Source of the DNA: Acanthaster planci
Lineage: Eukaryota; Echinodermata; Asteroidea; Valvatida; Acanthasteridae
Length of the DNA stretch: 62,000 nucleotides
Direction: 5' to 3'
Assembly: GCF_001949145.1 (NCBI RefSeq)
Contig: NW_019091370.1
Location: 2,374,074-2,436,073, forward strand
The notes beneath the pieces were generated by a model. That model saw only the letters and a program-made list of their open reading frames with translations, was not told the origin of the DNA and did not search any database. Shown here piece after piece: positions 25,237-37,700 of the stretch. Within the stretch, counting starts at the first letter, position 1, and every line of letters starts with the position of its first letter. A program made the translations under genes and the position numbers.

Positions 25237-28200
25237 CCCGCATGGAACAACATTGATCGAATTAATCCAATATCGATTCCTGGGACTCGACACAATGGAG
25301 TCGACATTCCTTTACCCGCCGAATGATATCCGGAAACGACTAGCGCGGAATAATAAGGACGGTCTCGATTTTGTTATGTCCATTCAATTATGCTTTTTCT
25401 TCAGTGGCTGAAAGATATATCGATAGGCGATGTCAATAGTCTGTTGTTCTGTTCAATGGCTAAGTCGGTTGTTTGTCACTTTTCCGAACGCGTAAATATA
25501 CACAGAACCACAAGAAGGTATCTTTGAAAAAACTTCGACTGGTCGGATAAATGCAGTGTTTTCTCGGACAGTTTTATTTCAATTATTGGTACATGTAATT
25601 GTATAATGCGCATATTTTTTATGTCGATTGAATTGAAATCCATTATACCATTCCTGAAACAAAAAGCAGTTATGATATAACATTTGGCCAAAGCCTAATC
25701 ACGTTTTTTTTAATGAAACATGGCTCCAAACTGTCTCCGCTGATATTAAGACAACATGTATTTTCATAACCAAGCATTTGACCATCAAAATATCTCTACT
25801 ACTGATCACTACCAGTCAACATGAAATATCCACAGCAGTTTTTCCAATAAGTGGAAACGGGAAAAAAATAACAAGAGTCTTTCGGGGATACTCGTGACCC
25901 TTGACCTGTAAATAGAAAAGCAGTACAAGGATTCGGCAGATTAGCTACTGGCCCAGCTCAAACTAATGTAGCCTAGATGGTTCATGTAGCCATTGTTTGG
26001 CATGCACAAGGGTCTGTTATCCACTACGAACACAGGGCGAGGGTTCCCCTCGTTTTCTCTGTTTTCTAAGAATGCCGCAACCTACATTCAGAATTCACAT
26101 CTTGGCATGAACAGAAAAAAGCCCTGTTTAGCTTGTTATAGTTGAGCTCTGAAGACAAATGACTCTGAATTCGATTTGGATGCTTCCATATTTATTTGAA
26201 CAGAGAAAAATCAGAGAAAACGTGTTTTGCTTAGAAGTGCTCTCCAAGTTTCAGTCCAGTTGCAAGAGGCGGGTAACATTTGGGTTACATTTTCTGAAGG
26301 GTATCCGCTCACTTTGCCCCCAATTTCAAATAGGACACAGCTCCCGTGGCCTTTGCTAATATCTGAGCGAGCACAACGCCTCGAGTGGGGAGGGTGTGCC
26401 TCGTCCTATCTCTTAACGCTGATCTATAGATGAATCTATGTCACACCCCGTGGTTAGTATTAAACAGGGTAGAAGGTCATAATCTCAAATCTTGTCCCAT
26501 GTGCATGCGCCTCGTGGCTAGCTCGGCATAGGCCGTCAAGAAAATCTACCGAGGCTTCTGCCGTCGTCACTATCACCCCTCGGCCTCCCATCCACGGCTC
26601 CATCGAAACCTTGATCGTGCCAGCTCTGCCTCTCCACGATAGCTAACCTTTTTGGATCACCAGGTAATCGGCCATTAACACTTTTCCGCACTGAAAGATT
26701 ACACAACACGTGTAATAAGACAAAGCTTCGGTAATGCTGACGCCATTTTCAGTGATAGTTAAAAAAAATAACTTTACAGCCAAGGCGGCCAGGACTCACG
26801 GAGCCAGGGATCAGCAACGCAGAATCCATGGAGCCGTCGGAGGAGAAGAGGATGGGCACCAGGAAACTTGGTGCCACTCCTCATTAGACGCGGGCCTTGT
26901 AAATACGACTGATGGGAAACCAGGTCGAGTTGTATAGCTGACACTCCATGGTTTCAAGCCCCTTCAGAATTGGCGCTGAGAGTGCAATGTCCCCCCTCTC
27001 ATCCACAGAGTTAGGACCCAGCTCGGGGCGCTGCGATGTGTGGGCGGGGATGACCGTATGGAGGGGGCACTCGATGGACACTGAGGATTACAGTCTACAT
27101 TTTCGAGGTGCGACTAGAATATGGGAGAGACGACGAGGGCAGCATCTTTCATTTCAAAAAATGAAACAGCATTTCAAAACTTACATTCAAAGCTGAAGGA
27201 AAAGAACCTTTATAAAGCTTTATCTAAATATAAGTTCGATTCCTGGATCTTCCAAAGTGTGGAATGTCTCAGCAGCACCACAGTACGAAAAAAAGAAGTT
27301 TAATACCATGTGCTTCATCAGCAGAACAATTGAAAAACGGAGTCTCTGTGATAAGTTACCCATAAGCCTCTTCTCGTACGCTGCTGCCACTTACAGTACT
27401 GACTTGCAATGATAATGCCTGCGCACAGTACAGAGGTTACTGTGAAGGCACTAACTACCATAACCTTGACCGATGAATCTGGAACGCAGATATGCAATAA
27501 CAATATGGCGTTAAACGGTGGGTATGGGTGTGAATGGGGGGGGGCTGTTAAGGCGATAGAGGCAGGGGTGCCAGTCTATCGCTCATCACGCCAACGGTTG
27601 GACTGTTTCCGCTGTTCGCGCGTAATCAATCGGCACAGATTGTGACCGACTGCAAGACGGGATGATTCAATACACGCTGGCTTCGATCAGGGTGGGTCCT
27701 ACATGATGGGAGTGAGACTGGGCCAGCGCCATCTCTGACAGGTGGTGAGAAAAGTTCTGGGCAATAACTGCAGTAATTGGTCCCTTCTGTGATTTACTGT
27801 CTAGCCTCTAGGATTATAATTAGGCTACATGGCTGTCAACTGTACTAGCAGTACGAAGCTTCAAGTGATTATACTGGGCGGTCAATTAAAACGGGATTTA
27901 CATTTTCCAAAACCACGCTTGTTTTTTTTTTTCACCAGTGTTGCTGTACATAATTAACCTAGGGTCAAATCTCGTCAAACAACTCGAAGTTTGACATAAC
28001 CAACTTGAATGGGGACCACTAAACAATTCTCTGCGACAGATAGCTCCGATGTGGTGCCGACTACGTTACTTTATTATTTCGCGTGCCTGTTTCACAAGGC
28101 TCACAACGACAACACAGTTTTGTTCAAGTGAGGTTCAAACAGATGCAAGGTACTCTTCCCATTGGAGGAAGTTTTTCCTTCCTAGGGTCTACCTAACAAT

Positions 28201-30047
28201 TTTCGCCATTCGTCAATGCTATTATGCCAGCTGGATGCCAGGCTGAGTTAGAGAGATCAGGCAAACTGGCTTATCTTCCCGTCAGCTCCACGGTGAGAAG
28301 CCGTGCAGCCGTCCCAGACAACAATACTTCGGTTACGCCCAACCATGAAAGATCGAAGAAGTCGGGAAATGTATAACGTCATTGGGAACGATCTAAAGCA
28401 GAAAGTATACTTACCTACACATGGTGACGTCATCAGCAATTTTTGAGTCTCTCGTATGACGATCGTTCCTGCTAGTGCTCCTACAGAGGGAAATTGAAGC
28501 TCATTTAAGCACAAATTTATACATGCAGACTTGGAATGTTCACAACCTGCGCCTTGTCCGACACAGGCACCGTTGTTTACGACTATTGCCATTTACTGTG
28601 GGAAATAAAAGGGGGAAAATGAAGCCGTAGCCACGAAATATCCTATGCGGACATGGCCTCTTACCCTCCAAACCCTACAATAGTTCTCTCATCGCCATCA
28701 ACAACCGCAAGGCAGTCGCTCTTCATTATAGAAGACGGCTAATGTCCCAGTGTCGACCAGGAAAGATAACAAACTTTGCTATAAGAGGAGGCCGCGACAT
28801 CGTTAAGACGAAACCCTATCCGGCAAGTGGGGGAGAGGACTTTTGCCGAATGAAGTGCCGACCAACCTAAACCCAATCATGTGGTCTTGATATGAGCGCT
28901 TCTCACCCCCCCCTGGAACTTCGCCAAGGTCACGAGATGAAAGACACAGGCAGGCTGGTGCATGGTAGACAGACGGGTAAACAAACATTGCCTTACAACC
29001 ACAGGGGTCCCGTGGATGTGAGCCGAGCTTCAACCGTAATAAGATAGGCCTATATCGGTAAAGTTGGAGCATCCTCAAGACGATCTAAGACAAACCTGTC
29101 AAACAAAGCACCTACACGACAGACAAACAAACGAACACAGACGAACACATGGAGGTGGAAGACGTGCAACAGATCATGTACACATTAATGGATAATAAAA
29201 GATGAAGAAACCGCAAAAGCAATTGGGCTGTTCCGTTCAGATTGGTGCATGTAGGCCTACATATATCAGCCCGTGACACTTCCAAGTAGTCATTCTTTAC
29301 ACAACCGTCGACTTTTTTTTACTCTAGCAAGTTGGATGGAACGAAAATCAATTCCACTGATATCAGTATCATAGCCAAGTCGTGACGAAATCTCATATGG
29401 GAGCTTGACCACAAGAAGTTATCGCGTGAAAGGGCCACTTGCCGATTTGGGCAGAGCATTCACGTTTGTGGTTCGCTCTGCGCAACCACGCTCATCATAA
29501 CTTTTAGACAAAACTTACTGAGCCAAACGAAATTGGACTATTATTAATGGCCATATCTGAGTGAGAAATCTTTTTGTTCGGACCAATAGTCCAACTAATC
29601 CACCACACAAAAACCAGAAATCAGTAACAAAAATATGGCGAGTGCCGTCATTCCAACAGTGCACCACCGTACAACGGCACCGACAACGGCATTTTCACCA
29701 TCCACAAACCGCCCCGGCAACGGAACTATGGCTGAGCAGACAAGTAGCAGGACCTGGGCCGGGCACTCGTCGGCCGGCTGATGGCCAATTAAACTGCCAA
29801 TTGAGTTTTGGCCAATAACGGACTCGAGACTGCGACTGAATGTGGATGGGGCCTGGGGCCGCGATGGAAAATCTCCCCCTCTATCAAGACGGTGTATCAT
29901 TTCTGACGAGTGGGTTTTTATTAAATCTCGAGTGTTGTATAAATCCCCACTGCACATCAGTTAGACGGGGGGAGGGGGCAGAGCAGGAGGTCCATAAATT
30001 CTGCGCTGGTTGATAGAGAATTGGATGGTCTGCCTGAAGTTCAAGTG

Positions 30048-30066
30048 CACACACACACACACACAC
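30048..30066. repeat. (CA)n microsatellite
   Basis: Nine and a half uninterrupted CA units. Confidence 0.9.
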
Positions 30067-31119
30067 TGAGTAATGTACTTGATATCAGCACGCGGAATCG
30101 CCATATCATGGAAAGACAGAAGGGAATTTCAGAGGGGGGGGGAGATGGATATATAGGTTTGAATTTGAAGAGCCTAAGGAAATCAACATTTGAACCCTTC
30201 AGGTGGAGGTGGAGGGTCGTATCTACTTGTCCTCAAAGGAAGATTTGTTTCCTGAAGGTCCAAAGGAGTCAAGCCATTCCGTTTTTCCAGTCTTTTTATC
30301 TTGTTCATTTCGGTTTGGTCACGATTGGGGTTTGAAAGAAAGGTGGAAAAGTGTCGACAATTCAAGACACTCCGTGTTCCTTTCCTTTACTGCTCTCCTT
30401 TGCAACTTAAATGCTTGTGGATTCTGCAGTTTCGGCAGCGAAAGAAGTCAGAGAACAAGGTCTATTGTAGTACATGTATACATCTACATAGGACATCGTA
30501 TTATGAATGTCAATTTATGACTCTGTTTCAGAGAAAGGAAGATACCATTCACTCACTGTGTCCCTCGCATTTTGCCGCTCGATCTACTTCGAATCACGAA
30601 TTTGCTAAACAAATGTGGCTCTATGCAATGGTGGAAGAAACTAGCGGATCACTGAACGTGGATGGAGGAAGAGTCTTTATAAAGGTGCAGACGGAAAAAA
30701 GGAGTGAAAACCAGGGATTCATTTAAAAACAAACAAGCAACAATAAATAGATTTAATGGCGTTCCCGCATGACGCCAAGACGTTGAAACTGAAGGGTTGA
30801 ACAGGCGATGGTTGAGAACCTGACTCGGGTGATGTTAGAGGATGACGCTGGAAGGACGGAGACATTGGAGGTCGTGGTATTTGAGGTGACGGTTTTCATA
30901 CACGAGGGTAGAGGGAGTAGCTCGGTTGTGCAAGGGAGTGGTGACAGGATGATAGTGACGGATCAGTCCTGGTAGGGTACGAGTCAACTGGAGTAATAGA
31001 TGAAAATAGGCGAGGTGTTGAGGTTCGACAAACCCTGTTTAATCGAAGAGCATCAATTTCCAGTACCACTAAAACAAAACAAAAACAAGAAGCCAGACGA
31101 GACAGCTCCGGACTTGACG

Positions 31120-31460
31120 GAGGAAATTAGTCCAAATAGCCGCATGATGATCATGAGGAGGGCGATGATGAAGAGGGCGATGGGCCCGAGATTAATCGAC
31201 GACCGCGGCTCATGCTCATACCGCGAGCTGGCATCGCGGCACTTCCCGCGGCCATGCATACAGGCGTCAACCATTAACCCGCTTCGCGGCGCGCCCGCGC
31301 CCACTTCACTCGCAGAATTAACGAGATTCCAACTGCTATGGAACTGTCAAGCGGTCGACAATGAGTGCAGATTAAAGTTCATTTTCTCGAGAGTACTATT
31401 TTTCCCTCGAAATCCAGAGTGCTGAGCGGCGATCGGGCGAAGGCCCCGGCTAACAGCCGG
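31120..31460. promoter_or_regulatory. GC-rich island with homeodomain-type cores; candidate enhancer about 3.3 kb upstream of Irx
   Basis: The block stands out from its AT-rich surroundings. It contains GAGATTAATCGAC (31189-31200, an Otx/bicoid-type TAATC core), CCATTAACC (31271-31279), GAATTAACG and AGATTAAAG. It is non-repetitive. The minus strand also carries a 68-codon ATG frame with one hydrophobic segment (31259 down to 31053), so a coding origin is an alternative. Confidence 0.3.
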
Positions 31461-33889
31461 TTACAATCCAAGTTTTGATGAGATGCTAGAAGCGAAAGTC
31501 TCCCCTTTTAACAAACCTCATTTTTTCAGCAATAAAATACCCCACCTGTAAACATTTTTCCTGTTGTTAATGCACGACTGTGACTCACTGACTCAGTACC
31601 GGTATTTCAAGATCCTGAGCGGGGTTATCACACGCATACACTTAACTTTGAGAAAACAGCATACAGCATTATATTTCACCAATAAATACTCCATCGGGAA
31701 GTTAATCTTCCCTAACATGCCACATTTCTGGCCAAGAAAACAGACCAATTGATTATCTAATGAAACGGACAGTTTTCAAATGCTATTGCTAAGTACAGAT
31801 TAGAGCAGTCTAGAATGAACGTGTCCGCTCCATCAAGCATGTCCTCAAAAAGTTAATCATGCCTTTTTCCATTCTGATCCGGAGCACCCATGAGCTTTTT
31901 CATTTTAAGAACAAGAAATATGCCAAAATCATTCTTCATTTATATTGTCAACCAATATTCACGAGTTCGACAGGTTCACTGCACTCCTCCCAAAAGATCA
32001 GTGTTGAGAGGTCTGCAATGGCCTCACAACTTCTAAATTATGAAAAAGGAAATCGAAGCCACTTGTGGATATCTGGCACCTATGTTTGCCTCCCAGAAGT
32101 AATCGCATGATGTTCATTAATCATAACTGATAGGATGGACCCAAAAAGTTGTCTTCACATGTTGTGTGTGGCGTGTTCGCGCCGGATCTCCCACGGTCCC
32201 GTGGGTCCACCCTCTCAGCATTTGCGACTAACACTTCAGACCTCTGTCTGGTGACGGTTTTTCTTTTTTTTTCACGGAGCTGACTAAACTGGGACTGAGT
32301 GATGCAGGCGCCGCGCTGCCTTGCGCCAGGGCGCTGGGGAAAGCCAGCTGACTGGCCGGTCGTGATAAGAAGAAGACACAGGTCGCGCTCTACCGTGCAG
32401 TCCGGCACATAGGCTCGATGACCGCTAATGGGTTTTGAGCCGGCAACTAGCCGTCCACATTCAACCATTATGACCTTAAAAATAAGAAAAGAACACGAAC
32501 ATGTGGGCATGAAATTCCAACACAGGGGAGTGTATGAACGAACACTTTGTGGTGAACTATGCATAAGTCACAGCACATTTTCTAGAAAAATGAGCTCGCT
32601 AAATGAGCCATTTAGGGATGATTGATTGTCACTTTGCACTTTCGGTTGACTTGTTTTCGGTCAGGATGAGGGAGGGGATTTCTTTTGAAAATTATATTTG
32701 AAAGTGCAGCTGGAAATTAGATTTCTGTAGAGCATCATCGGCCATTGGCATCATTAAATGCAAGCCGCAATGCTCATGGCCATATTATGGCATAATTTCT
32801 CAAATTCTATTGCGTATCTGTATTCAAAATATTCTGAGTGAGTCACTGTTGAATGATCAAGGAAAATAGATCTCTTGCCCATTTACTTCGCAATTCAAGT
32901 TCTCTTTCGAGACAAATAGTGGTGAAGGATCTGTCTGTAACTTAATATATCGGAACCAGATTCCCTGTGCTGCAAGTGCTGCGGTGCTTCTACCAAAGAT
33001 TTATCATATTTTTGGAGGAAACTGTCAATTTTTGTTAATGGCATGTAAATGTTGACTTAAAAAGAGATACGCATATCACGTTTGTTGAATCTCCAAACCT
33101 TTGAAGAGGTTATCTGTTTCGGTTTACAAAGTTTTCTTTTCCTAACCCGTCAGATTTAACTTCAAGGCACCACAGTATAATTGAAGAGAACCTTTAACCC
33201 ATGTGTCAAGTACCTTTGCCGGAATCTGGTGGCAATTCTTTCTCTGCCTTTGTTCGTCAGAGGTTTCTGACCGTAGGTAAACGCTTTTTGACCGCCCTGT
33301 GTTCAACCCTAAAGACACAGTTGTGTATCATTGACACTGCTCAAACAAAAGAGCCATTTTTCCCCATCTAAAATAATCTTTGAAACACGAAGGAGAAATA
33401 AAGGTGTTTGTGCTGCTTTGAATGAACCGGTCAAATGGAACGATTTGCCCCCTAGGTTTGACATGGCTGCAGGACAGGAGAGAAGGGCCACGCTGAGTAC
33501 TACATGTACATGTACACACATACGGTCGAATAAAATGCGCAGTGAATACATGTATTCCGTTTGTGCATAGAGTGAGGATCCATAGTTAGTGCAGGGCGCC
33601 CAATTCATCAAAAATGTGGTTCGTTTTTCCCAACACAGACGCTTGGTGGCGGGCTTCTACAATAACGGCTGACATGCGACACGTCGCTGGCTGCGTCCAC
33701 GTTGTACAGTGCATGCCACAAACAGCGCTGCCTTTTTGGCCTGCCTGTGCAGAGGCAAATGCAAGGCCTGATAATATGGACGAGTTAACAGAGCGGGCAA
33801 ATCTCTCCCTCTTGTACTAACATGCCACTAACATGCCTTCCACATGTTACACGTGCCCAGTAATTCCTAAGAAAACGATGAATATGTTA

Positions 33890-34654
33890 ACGATGTCGGC
33901 AGGGCTAATCAAACTGTCCAAGCTCGTGGGAGGGCCCCGGCCTGTCGACGGGGATACGCACGCCCAGTTGGGCGGCACTCTATTGTGGGGAGCCCCCGTT
34001 GGTAGTGCACTTAATGACGGCCGTGCCAATCAAGCGGCCGCGTTAAACCGGGCAGGCCGGCGCGCCTGATTGGCCCAATCGCGTCGGCGGGTGTCACGGC
34101 GTGTGCACGCATGCTTGTTCTGGTCCTGCTGCTCTCTAAGTGACTAGATACTGACACAGTGTACTCCTGTATGTACATGCTCATGTACACGACCCCAGGC
34201 CCATAAAGCGGTACGGTAGCCGATATCAGGGTGCCCTAGTAGTGTCCGCAACCCCCGTCATAACTGTGACACGGCCTTAAAAGAGTTTACTTGTACGACA
34301 CGCGCCGCTAGGAAGCAACTTCCTTCAGACTACAAAACTCTCGTCACACGTCGCTAAGGCCAGCCCGGCAGCTGAGATGAAACAATCTTGGGAACTTACT
34401 TCGGTCAGCTAGCCGCACGGTGGGGAACCTTAGCCAGTGGTCGCTCGCGACACCTCCTCTTCACAAGTTTTGTAACTTTGGCCGTCATCTGTCAACTTCT
34501 CCAAGAACTGATTTTTTTTCTGGAGGTCCACCACCTCTGTTTTACGCATGGGATTATTATACACGATCAGGATTATATTACGCAGGGAAACGCTGATCTT
34601 CTAACTCGCCCCGGTGCTGAGGCAGAGACTCTTTTCAAGCTGGAGAAAGCAAGC
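33890..34654 (+). promoter_or_regulatory. Probable Irx promoter region and 5' leader
   Basis: This CpG- and GC-rich segment lies directly upstream of the Irx start. It has a CCAAT box at 34026-34030, an inverted one (ATTGG) at 34069-34073 and another at 34075-34079, a spacing typical of NF-Y-type promoters. It also has paired AATCAA-type sequences. A weak TTAAAAG lies at 34277-34283 and a TCAGACT initiator-like sequence near 34325. These two are about 50 bp apart, so a TATA promoter is not convincing. The exact transcription start cannot be placed from sequence alone. Confidence 0.45.
34548..34604 (+). promoter_or_regulatory. Possible upstream ORF in the Irx 5' leader (18 codons)
   Basis: If transcription starts upstream of 34548, this ATG opens an 18-codon frame that ends at TAA 34602-34604. 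That is 50 bp before the Irx ATG and in a different frame. Such an upstream ORF could lower Irx translation. Its presence in the mRNA depends on an unknown start site. Confidence 0.25.
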
Positions 34655-34702
34655 ATGTCTACCTTTCCGCAGTTCGGCTACCCGTATCCCGCTTCGTCGC
34701 AG
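34655..34702 (+). CDS. Irx: Irx coding exon 1 (N-terminal 16 residues)
   Basis: This small first coding exon encodes [16 protein letters not shown], the conserved Irx amino terminus. It ends in CAG before a gtaatg donor (phase 0). The start was chosen because the N-terminus matches the family. It is also the first in-frame ATG after 34388 although the frame stays open upstream, and it has A at -3. The upstream in-frame translation does not resemble Irx and is treated as 5' UTR. Confidence 0.93.
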
Positions 34703-37700
34703 GTAATGACTGAAACAAAATAATTAGGTTTAATGGACCGCGTTCTTGTGCTCAGCGTTTAAGGTAATTAAACAATTGCGTAATGGTTATTCAATCTTGT
34801 GTCTCACGCAACACGGCAGACGTTCTATTCTGGTGGCGTTTATCACACTTCTGTAATGACACCCTTTTTTCATAACAAGAGTTGGAGTTGTGTGCATTCA
34901 TTCCTGAATTTTTGAAGTATCTTCACAGTAATCCAAGATATCTTGGACAAGTGTAAAAAAAATGTTTCAAGAATCTTGAAACTTTTGAGTCATAAACTTG
35001 GTAGAAATACTACCCTCAAACCGATTAATGAAACATTGTGATTCGATTTTCACAGTTACTGATGTCGGCTGCCACTCCGGCCTCGTCGTGCTGTGAGAGC
35101 GGTCGACCGGTCGTCACCGATCCGCATACCGGTCAAGCGGTGTGCTGTTCCCCGCTGGATAACCGCGCCACCGCGTTGCTACACTCCCGGGTCGCCGGCC
35201 TGCCGGCGCTGTACACGTCCCCGTACGCTACGGACCCAAGCTTCGTGCACTTCGCTGCTGACCCATCGGCGTTCTATTCCCCTCTCGTAAGTGCAGTATT
35301 TGAACTTAATCACCTTCACCTTTTGTGTGGAGTAAGTTAACTTAAAAAAAAAATTGTCTGAAGTGACAGTAGGGGGCCTAGGCCTATTAGTCACGGAGAG
35401 AGCAAATTCTGGTCTAAGCCCGTTTAAGAGAGTCATCAGCATAACACCGTAGTACATAATGTTTGTCCATCTCCTGTAAACACTGCAGAGGGCCCTATTT
35501 AAATTCCAATCAGAGGGTGATTTCAATGGATAACATTTCCAGTAATGTATTTTACATCGGCATGGCTGTCTTTTAAAAACTGTGAAATTTATATAGAAAC
35601 GAACTTCATATCTTGCACAAGGGAAAAAAAGTGCATTCTACCAAGATTGTTGTTCTTTGAACAAATTCCCCCTCCACTTTCTCAGTTAACCCAAAACATA
35701 TCTCCATTTGTCATTCACACTGTTTGATGCGTTGATGGATTGAAACAGCGTATTCGAGTGCACTCAAATTCAGACAGCCACTCAAAATCACTCTATGTCA
35801 CACATTATTTTCGATGTGTGTATGCACGGCTTGTATAAACATACACGGGAAAAGCTTGCATTTCTTGAGCCATTCTTGATTTATTTGTACTCTGCATATG
35901 AGCCCTTCGGATATGCCCGCCTCCCGGCATCGACAGTGGCCCAGCATTTTTTTATTGGTGAAAGTCTCTATAAATAAGTGAAAAGACGTTTTCTTACCAA
36001 TTCTTTTTATTTAAAAGTTTGATATGACAAATTCCTATCTATTTTTTATTTAAAAGTTTCATTTCAGAATTTCCCGAAAGCTTCATAAAATTTGTGATTT
36101 TTTAAAAATGACAATTCAAGTTTACGACACTCCATTCTCTTATAGATTGGGTGAGGGATGAAAGCTCAGAAATGAAGTAAAAACTTTGCTAGACTACCGT
36201 TTCAAAATGTAACTCCGCATCATATTTTTTTATAACTTCCCCAATTCCCTTCCCTTCCTATTACTTGACAAATTAATTCTGAATGATTTCATGTTCCGTT
36301 ATTTGTGGGCAGAATTCAGCGTACGACTTAAAGACCAACCCGGAAGGATGGAGCGCGTTGGCCCAGCCTACCGCCTGCTATCCTTACGACCCAACAACCT
36401 ACCAGTACTACGGCGATCGGTAAGTTTCATTTCCTACTGTTCTCCTGAAACCAACTCCCTATTATAACCCAGATTGATAGATTTGGGTATTATCTTCTAC
36501 AACTGGAAATACGTAATAATTCCACAATTTTTTTCCAACTGACTGACAATGATACAGGGTCACCATTGTCATGTTAGTTTTTTTTTCTAACACTGTTGAA
36601 AAAATGTACTGGTAATTTACCGTAAATTTAATTCAAATAGGGTTAGCTCATATTTTTCAAATTTAGTAATTTGAAATTAACGGGGAAAGTGTTGTTCGCG
36701 TGTTTGTCGTTTGGAGCAACTGGTCTTTCTTTGTAATCATGCAATTATTACAATACCCTGGTGACTTGTGATTCTAGATCTGTGAATTCCGAGCCATAAC
36801 AAAGTTCTTCTTCATCAGCAATCCGAGTCCCACCTGTCTACGCTGCGCAATTTGCGCTTTAGCCCGAAGCTATTACGCGAACGAGTCCTCGCGGCAGGCG
36901 CTTTATGAGCGATCGCCGATCGCCCTCGCCTTGCCAACACGCAGGTCCACAGAAATCGAGCAAAGAGAAACCATAGAGTGGGAAATGCGCTTAAATAAAC
37001 GGCCCCAACTTCCGATAATATCGAATATTTTTTCCAGTGGATTTGATCAACATCGAAACTGACATTAACTGGTGCTCGGCGTGCGACTGACGACTAGTGC
37101 GTGTACGCGGTTTGTTTCCCCTACCGACAAGCATTGCATGGCAAGAGAGCACTTGCCAATTAAAGCCGTGAAACACGACACGACCTTTTTTGTGCTGTCA
37201 TGAGTTGTATGACTACATCGCAGTGCCTGTATGCTTTGCTGGAAAAATCAACGCGGGTTGTTAGGGGGAGGCGGGCACGGAATGCGCCTCGAGTCGTGTT
37301 AAAAATTGAAATGTTAGTTTGACTTCCCTCCAGTCATTTTTCTCTACGGCCACTCTGGTCGTAGCTGATCATGTGTTTTGGAAGTGCCAGAATTATTGCA
37401 AATGAATCACAATAGGAACTTCAAATTTTATCCTGTACTCCTTATTACTCGACACTGTAGTTTCGTCTGTTTTTGAGATATTTTTCCCACGTGTTACCTT
37501 ATCATTTCACCGCTCGCGTCGGCGTTTTCCTTTGATCGGGGCAAAGTAGGACCAATTCATCCTCTTTTCCTTCTTAAACAGGTGTGTAATAAGTCCAAAT
37601 ATTTTGGTAGGTGAGCACAGGTTCTTTCAAAGTCATGTCTCTGTGACTGGCTTTTGTACTCGGGTTGTGTCGCATTGTCGCAGTAATTTTACAATCGCCG

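Larger units (their letters stand above)
22804..33889. other. Intergenic DNA between the MITE and the Irx promoter
   Basis: No gene recognised. Contents are CAAA-rich simple sequence (23735-23820), the poly(A)/N block (25064-25236), a (CA)n at 30048-30066 and a GC-rich island at about 31120-31460. A further GC-rich stretch at 32130-32440 gives a 147-codon minus-strand frame without recognisable domains. TAGGCCTA and TACATGTA palindromes recur throughout. Confidence 0.5.

Noticed and set aside
25062-25307. Poly-lysine/poly-phenylalanine frames
   Set aside because: Artefacts of a long homopolymer containing an N.
32121-32564. 147-codon minus-strand frame in GC-rich DNA
   Set aside because: No motif recognised. 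GC-rich sequence lengthens chance frames, and SINE-like fragments (GCCGGCTCAAAACCC on the minus strand) suggest repeat DNA.
34388-34654. In-frame extension of the Irx frame upstream of its ATG
   Set aside because: It contains no ATG and the residues do not resemble Irx. MSTFPQFGY matches the known family start.
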